Origin: CBDFNC01 sp965249895
GTDB lineage: Bacteria > Pseudomonadota > Gammaproteobacteria > Enterobacterales > CBDFNC01
Assembly: GCA_965249895.1 (NCBI GenBank)
Contig: CBDFNC010000002.1
Coordinates: 62,001 to 126,000, forward strand
Direction: 5' to 3'
DNA length: 64,000 nucleotides
Shown: one piece after another, positions 60,231 to 64,000 of the stretch
Layout of the letters: the number at the start of each line of letters is the position of its first letter
Position numbering within the stretch: position 1 is the first letter of the stretch
The notes under the pieces: generated by a model
What the model was told of the DNA's origin: nothing
Seen by the model: the letters and a program-made list of their open reading frames with translations, nothing else
The model's database searches: none
Program-made: the position numbers and the translations under genes

Positions 60231-61121
60231 ATGACAACCGTAAATAACCAGTCGGATAATAGCATTTATTGGCAAAACCAAACAGATGCTGAAAAGGCTA
60301 AAGAGAATAATAAAAAGGAGCTGGGCCAGGAAGATTTTTTCGCACTTCTATCTAAACAGCTAGCCCAGCAAGATCCCTTTAAGCCGGTGGATAACTCGGA
60401 AATGATCGCTCAGATGGCGTCGTTTACCACGGCCGAAGGCATCACAAAGATGGGCAAGCAGTTCGAGGATATGAACTCTATTATGAGCTCAAGCCAGGCT
60501 TTGCAGGCATCTTCGTTAGTGGGGCGACAAGTGCTGATCCCCAGCAACACTGGATATTTAGATACTGAAGGCAGTATGACCGGGGCTGTTACCTCCAATA
60601 AACCCATAAAGAATCTTATTATCCATGTGCAGGACGAGAAAAAGAATGTGATGCAGGTCATTAATATGGGAGATCAGAAAGCGGGTAACACTAAATTTGA
60701 ATGGGATGGAATGAAGGCCGATGGTACCCGAGCGGAAGCTGGTAAGTATGTAATTAAAGCAACGGGTTTAGTTAACGGGAAAGCACAAGACCTTGCAGTG
60801 GCTAACTACGCCCATGTAGAGAGTGTTAGTTTGGGTGGTGGCGCAGCCGGCACCAGCTTAAATCTTAAAGGCTTGGGTGGCATTCTGTTGTCGGATGCCA
60901 TTGAAGTGACAGAAGCTAATGTGGTTAAGCAGGTTGTAACAGATACAGACGGTGACACGGATACGGATGGTGACACGGGTACAGGTGGTGACACGGATAC
61001 GGATGGTGACACGGGTACAGGTGGTGACACGGGTACAGGTGGTGACACGGGTACAGGTGGTGACACGGGTACAGGCGGTGACACGGGTACAGATGATGAC
61101 GCTGGCACTGGAAATAGTTAA
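60231..61121 (+). CDS. flgD: Hook-capping protein FlgD with a long repeat-coded tail
   Basis: A protein of 296 residues against roughly 220-240 usual. Residues 1-100 are the export/cap region (LGQEDFFALLSKQLAQQDPF, NSEMIAQMASFTTAEGITKM); the Tudor/Ig-like part includes GNTKFEWDGMKADGTRAEAG and YVIKATGLVNGKAQDLAV. After LLSDAIEVTEANVVKQVV come 56 residues dominated by the hexapeptide GDTGTG or GDTDTD, coded by 18-bp DNA repeats at 60951-61094. This tail is not part of FlgD as I know it. FlgD caps the growing hook and is then replaced. Confidence 0.94.
   Translation: MTTVNNQSDNSIYWQNQTDAEKAKENNKKELGQEDFFALLSKQLAQQDPFKPVDNSEMIAQMASFTTAEGITKMGKQFEDMNSIMSSSQALQASSLVGRQVLIPSNTGYLDTEGSMTGAVTSNKPIKNLIIHVQDEKKNVMQVINMGDQKAGNTKFEWDGMKADGTRAEAGKYVIKATGLVNGKAQDLAVANYAHVESVSLGGGAAGTSLNLKGLGGILLSDAIEVTEANVVKQVVTDTDGDTDTDGDTGTGGDTDTDGDTGTGGDTGTGGDTGTGGDTGTGGDTGTDDDAGTGNS
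60951..61094 (+). repeat. Eight in-frame 18-bp repeats in flgD
   Basis: Units of the form ggtgacacgggtacaggt (or ...ggatacggat), each coding GDT-x-T-x with x Gly or Asp. Any change in copy number keeps frame. Confidence 0.95.
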
Positions 61122-61213
61122 AGTTTGGGCTTGCCCATTCAATGAATTATATAGCTTAGCTCATTTTATTTCGGCTAAGTTACAGAAAATGAAAGTAAAC
61201 AGGGAGAAGGGTT

Positions 61214-62776
61214 ATGTCTTTTAATATAGCGCTCAGCGGTATCGCGGCAGCGCAAAAAGATTTGGATTCAACGGCCAACAATATCTCAAACGTAAACACC
61301 ATTGGATTTAAAGAATCCCGGGCCGAGTTTGCTGATGTATTTGCAAACTCGTTATTTACCAATGCAAAAACAAAAGTGGGTGATGGTGTTGCAACGTCGG
61401 CCATAGCTCAGCAGTTTCATCAGGGCAGCTTAAATTCCACCAAGAACTCGCTGGATTTGGCTATTAACGGCAATGGCTTTTTTGCCACGGCGCCTGATTT
61501 GGAGTCCAAAGACATGACGTTTACCCGGGCCGGCGCATTTAGGCTCAACGGGACTAACCATATAGTGGATAGTCAGGGTAATTTCCTGCAGGCATTCCCG
61601 GTGAATGCGGATGGCAGCTCTTCTTCGGTGTCTTTGAGTACGACTCAACCAATAAAAATTCCCGAAACTGCTGGTCAACCGGTGAAAACCAGTGAAGTGG
61701 CGATTGAGTTGAACCTGGATCAGCGCGCAACACCTAAGGATGTTGCTAAGTTTGACCATACGAATGAGGACACTTATTTTAAGTCCACTTCTGTGACCAT
61801 CTATGATTCGCTTGGTCAGGCTCATGTGCAGACCACCTATTTCGTGAAGCCACTCGATGCCGCCTATACGGATACCAACCACTGGGCAGCCTTTGTAACG
61901 GTTGATGGTAAGCCGGTGAATGTATGGGATACGGATCCCGACAATAACCCGGCAACCAATGACGGTGCTGCGACAGCGGGTCAATATCAGGTGGACGTGG
62001 ATGGCGATGATGTTAAAGATGATCTTGATAACGCTGATGGTGATAATAATACCGCGACAGGTAACACGGACGCAGGCGTATTTAGTACTGCACCTGCTGC
62101 CCCTGGTGACTTCGTTGAGGTTGTCAGTACAGTCTTTCATGATAAGCAAACACCGGTTCCTGCTGCAAACCGTCATACCGGCTTTGTGTTGACGTTTGAT
62201 TCTGTGGGTGCACTTAAAACGGTGAACGGTACCTCGCCAGGCACTATCACCCTGCAAGCATTAGGCGTAGATGACCCATCCAACCCGGCAGCCTCCGATG
62301 GGGCCAATGTGTTGGCACAAGGCGCCGACGGCTCGCAAAGAATTACCATGAAGTTTGATGGTTCGACTCAGTATGCTTCGACGTTCCAAACGACCAGTTT
62401 AGATCAAGATGGTTTGACGGTAGGCAGGTTAACCGGTATTGATATTGGTGCAGATGGTTTGGTGAAAGCGACCTATTCAAACGGTACATCTCAGGCTCTG
62501 GCCAGAGTAGCCATGGTAAGGCTGAAAAATGAGCAGGGAATGTCACAGGTGGGCAATACCTCCTGGAAAGCAACTCAGGATTCTGGTGATGCTATTGCTG
62601 GCGAAGCCAATTCGGGCTCATATGGCGCCATCAAGTCCGCTTCTCTGGAACAATCCAACGTTAACCTGACGACTGAACTGGTTGACCTGATCAGTGCACA
62701 GCGTAATTTCCAGGCTAACTCCAGGGCCCTAGAGGTGAACAGTACTCTGCAGCAAACCGTACTGCAGATCCGATAA
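61214..62776 (+). CDS. flgE: Flagellar hook protein FlgE
   Basis: A 520-residue protein; GGAGAAGG precedes the ATG. N-terminal MSFNIALSGIAAAQKDLDST, ANNISNVNTIGFKESRAEFA; hook core SLDLAINGNGFFATAPDL; C-terminal NVNLTTELVDLISAQRNFQA, NSRALEVNSTLQQTVLQIR. The middle has an Asp/Asn-rich stretch (DTDPDNNPATNDG, then VDVDGDDVKDDLDNADGDNN, about residues 238-285), resembling calcium-binding DxDxDG repeats, in a surface domain. Polymerises into the hook. Confidence 0.95.
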   Translation: MSFNIALSGIAAAQKDLDSTANNISNVNTIGFKESRAEFADVFANSLFTNAKTKVGDGVATSAIAQQFHQGSLNSTKNSLDLAINGNGFFATAPDLESKDMTFTRAGAFRLNGTNHIVDSQGNFLQAFPVNADGSSSSVSLSTTQPIKIPETAGQPVKTSEVAIELNLDQRATPKDVAKFDHTNEDTYFKSTSVTIYDSLGQAHVQTTYFVKPLDAAYTDTNHWAAFVTVDGKPVNVWDTDPDNNPATNDGAATAGQYQVDVDGDDVKDDLDNADGDNNTATGNTDAGVFSTAPAAPGDFVEVVSTVFHDKQTPVPAANRHTGFVLTFDSVGALKTVNGTSPGTITLQALGVDDPSNPAASDGANVLAQGADGSQRITMKFDGSTQYASTFQTTSLDQDGLTVGRLTGIDIGADGLVKATYSNGTSQALARVAMVRLKNEQGMSQVGNTSWKATQDSGDAIAGEANSGSYGAIKSASLEQSNVNLTTELVDLISAQRNFQANSRALEVNSTLQQTVLQIR

Positions 62777-62791
62777 GACCTTGCCTCCCTT

Positions 62792-62817
62792 AAAAAGCCG
62801 CCTTCTGGCGGTTTTTT
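62792..62817 (+). terminator. Terminator after flgE
   Basis: Stem ccgcc/ggcgg with A-run before and T-run after; separates flgBCDE from flgFG. Confidence 0.85.
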
Positions 62818-62923
62818 ACCTTGCTTAACCCTAAAAGTCACTGGGCCGAGATGCGGGCTCTGCCCGTCAAGCCGGCATCGCTTACCTCTGCAAAAACGCC
62901 GACCTTAATCGTTAGAATAAACA

Positions 62924-62939
62924 TGGCACCCTAATTGCA
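62924..62939 (+). promoter_or_regulatory. Sigma-54 promoter of flgF
   Basis: TGGCACCCTAATTGCA is a consensus -24/-12 box, 39 bp before flgF. Confidence 0.93.
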
Positions 62940-62977
62940 TTTGATAACTGAGTCAGAGAATTGACAAGGGTTTTTAA

Positions 62978-63724
62978 ATGGATAATTTCTTATATATAGC
63001 CATGACTGGCGCCAAGGAAAACATGAATGCTTTGGCTATTCGTGGTAACAACCTGGCCAATACAGGCACCACTGGGTTTAAGGCGGATCTCGAGCAGGCA
63101 AGATCCATGCAAGCGTTTGGCGAGGGCATGCCTACTCGGGTGTTTTCCATTACAGAGAGTCCTTCTCAAAATTTCGAATTCGGTGGTCTGCAAACTACAG
63201 GTCGTAATCTGGATGTTGCCGTCGAAGGTGATGGTTGGATTGCGGTGGAAACCCCAGGTGGTGAAGAAGTTTATACCCGGGCCGGTAATCTAAACATTGA
63301 TACCACAGGGGTATTAAAAGACGGCCATGGTAATACTGTGCTTAGCATTACCGGCGCGCCTATTGTTTTTCCACTACCTATCGAAGGGGTGGAAATAAAC
63401 CGTGACGGTATGATTGAAATCAGACCGGAAGGTGCTCCCGCCAATGCAACGGAAGAGCTGGGCAGAATAAAAACGGTGAAACCCAGAATTGAAGATTTAA
63501 CCAAAGGCAGTGATGGACTGTTCCGGCAAACTAATGGTGAACCCGCCGATGTTTCGGCCGAGGTTAGCTTGATCAGTGGCGCACTGGAAGCATCCAACGT
63601 GAATGCAGTGGAAGAAATGACCCATATGATTGCTCTGCAGCGTCAGTTTGAAATGCAGATCAAGATGATGAAAACCGCAGAAGAAATAGACCAAGCGTCA
63701 GACAGTCTATTGCGAATTGTTTAA
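62978..63724 (+). CDS. flgF: Flagellar proximal rod protein FlgF
   Basis: A protein of 248 residues. N-terminal LYIAMTGAKENMNALAIRGN, NLANTGTTGFKADLEQAR; DVAVEGDGWIAVETPGGEEV, YTRAGNL; C-terminal ASNVNAVEEMTHMIALQRQF, EMQIKMMKTAEEIDQASDSL. Rod subunit, first gene of a second sigma-54 unit with flgG. Confidence 0.96.
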   Translation: MDNFLYIAMTGAKENMNALAIRGNNLANTGTTGFKADLEQARSMQAFGEGMPTRVFSITESPSQNFEFGGLQTTGRNLDVAVEGDGWIAVETPGGEEVYTRAGNLNIDTTGVLKDGHGNTVLSITGAPIVFPLPIEGVEINRDGMIEIRPEGAPANATEELGRIKTVKPRIEDLTKGSDGLFRQTNGEPADVSAEVSLISGALEASNVNAVEEMTHMIALQRQFEMQIKMMKTAEEIDQASDSLLRIV

Positions 63725-63739
63725 GGATAGGAGCCGAGT

Positions 63740-64000
63740 ATGCATCCCGCTTTATGGATTAGTAAAACCGGACTGGACGCACAGCAAACCAATGTGTCTA
63801 ACATTTCCAATAACCTGGCCAACGCCAGTACTATCGGCTTTAAGAAAAGCAGAGCGATTTTTGAAGATCTTATGTACCAAACCATTAACCAGCCAGGTGG
63901 CAGCTCTTCCGAGAATACCAAACTACCTTCCGGGTTAATGTTGGGGGCGGGTACCAAAGTTGTTTCGACTCAGAAAAACTTCTCTCAGGGTAATATTCTG
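63740..64000 (+). CDS. flgG: Flagellar distal rod protein FlgG (partial, runs off the window)
   Basis: The first 87 residues are present: MHPALWISKTGLDAQQTNVS, NISNNLANASTIGFKKSRAI, FEDLMYQTINQPGG, LPSGLMLGAGTKVVSTQKNF, SQGNIL. These are the classic FlgG N-terminal motifs, including the FEDLLYQ.I.QPG insert. GGAGCC lies before the ATG, 15 bp after flgF. Confidence 0.96.
   Translation, partial: MHPALWISKTGLDAQQTNVSNISNNLANASTIGFKKSRAIFEDLMYQTINQPGGSSSENTKLPSGLMLGAGTKVVSTQKNFSQGNIL

Overview
The window reads as a chromosomal segment of a marine gammaproteobacterium, probably Alteromonadales (a Colwelliaceae/Thalassomonas-like organism is my best guess; this is inference from gene content and order, not a search). 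Supporting signs are the Vibrio/Shewanella-type flagellar layout (flgT, flgOP, flgAMN, cheV-cheR, flgBCDEFG, with several sigma-54-type promoters), a classical porin, a DUF3369/HD-GYP response regulator and very heavy IS loading.

Layout. 1-3000: end of an AraC regulator, a CDF metal exporter, a DMT permease and a divergent GcvA-type LysR regulator. 3000-6600: one transposase gene broken by two other insertion sequences, an IS200-like element and a complete ISAs1-family element with a 10-bp target duplication. 6670-7985: an array of eighteen 66-bp repeats that runs into the 3' end of an HD-GYP regulator gene and appears to be amplified from it. 7929-10536: HD-GYP regulator plus periplasmic binding protein. 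10673-13015: cobT-cobS-cobC, late cobalamin assembly. 13078-25106: mostly ordinary genes (lipoproteins, a stand-alone KASIII, a degenerate signalling protein, M32 carboxypeptidase, smrA with a broken reading frame, a DUF3149 miniprotein, TraB-like protein, SDR, porin, DUF2057, DUF2799).

25226-51850: a 26.6-kb degraded prophage/genomic island bounded by a 57-bp direct repeat that is the 3' half of tRNA-Arg(CCT). The intact tRNA lies at the right end beside the remaining N-terminal part of the integrase. Phage genes remain (VRR-NUC, XRE regulator, antiterminator-like, spanin-like, M15 endolysin, holin, antirepressor, SGNH hydrolase, terminase small subunit), but the structural genes are gone. 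The island is a nest of mobile DNA: two inverted IS66 copies (one split by an IS3-like element), an IS21 whose istA is split by a three-recombinase RIT element, and remnants of IS5, IS66 and IS630. Between them lie small cargo genes of unknown function.

51900-53133: a Phd/RelE-type toxin-antitoxin pair between two 53-bp direct repeats, the right one being the 3' end of flgT. 53081-64000: flagellar cluster. FlgT, FlgO and FlgP belong to the H/T-ring family; FlgA, FlgM and FlgN are the P-ring chaperone, anti-sigma-28 factor and hook-junction chaperone; CheV and CheR are chemotaxis proteins; flgB to flgG encode rod and hook and run off the right edge. Sigma-54 boxes precede flgB, flgF, flgO and flgA, and a triplicated sigma-54-like box precedes flgT. 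FlgD carries an unusual repeat-coded Gly/Asp/Thr tail and FlgE an Asp/Asn-rich insert.

Many reading frames in and around the island are broken by single-base losses, often in homopolymers. This is either real decay or sequencing error.
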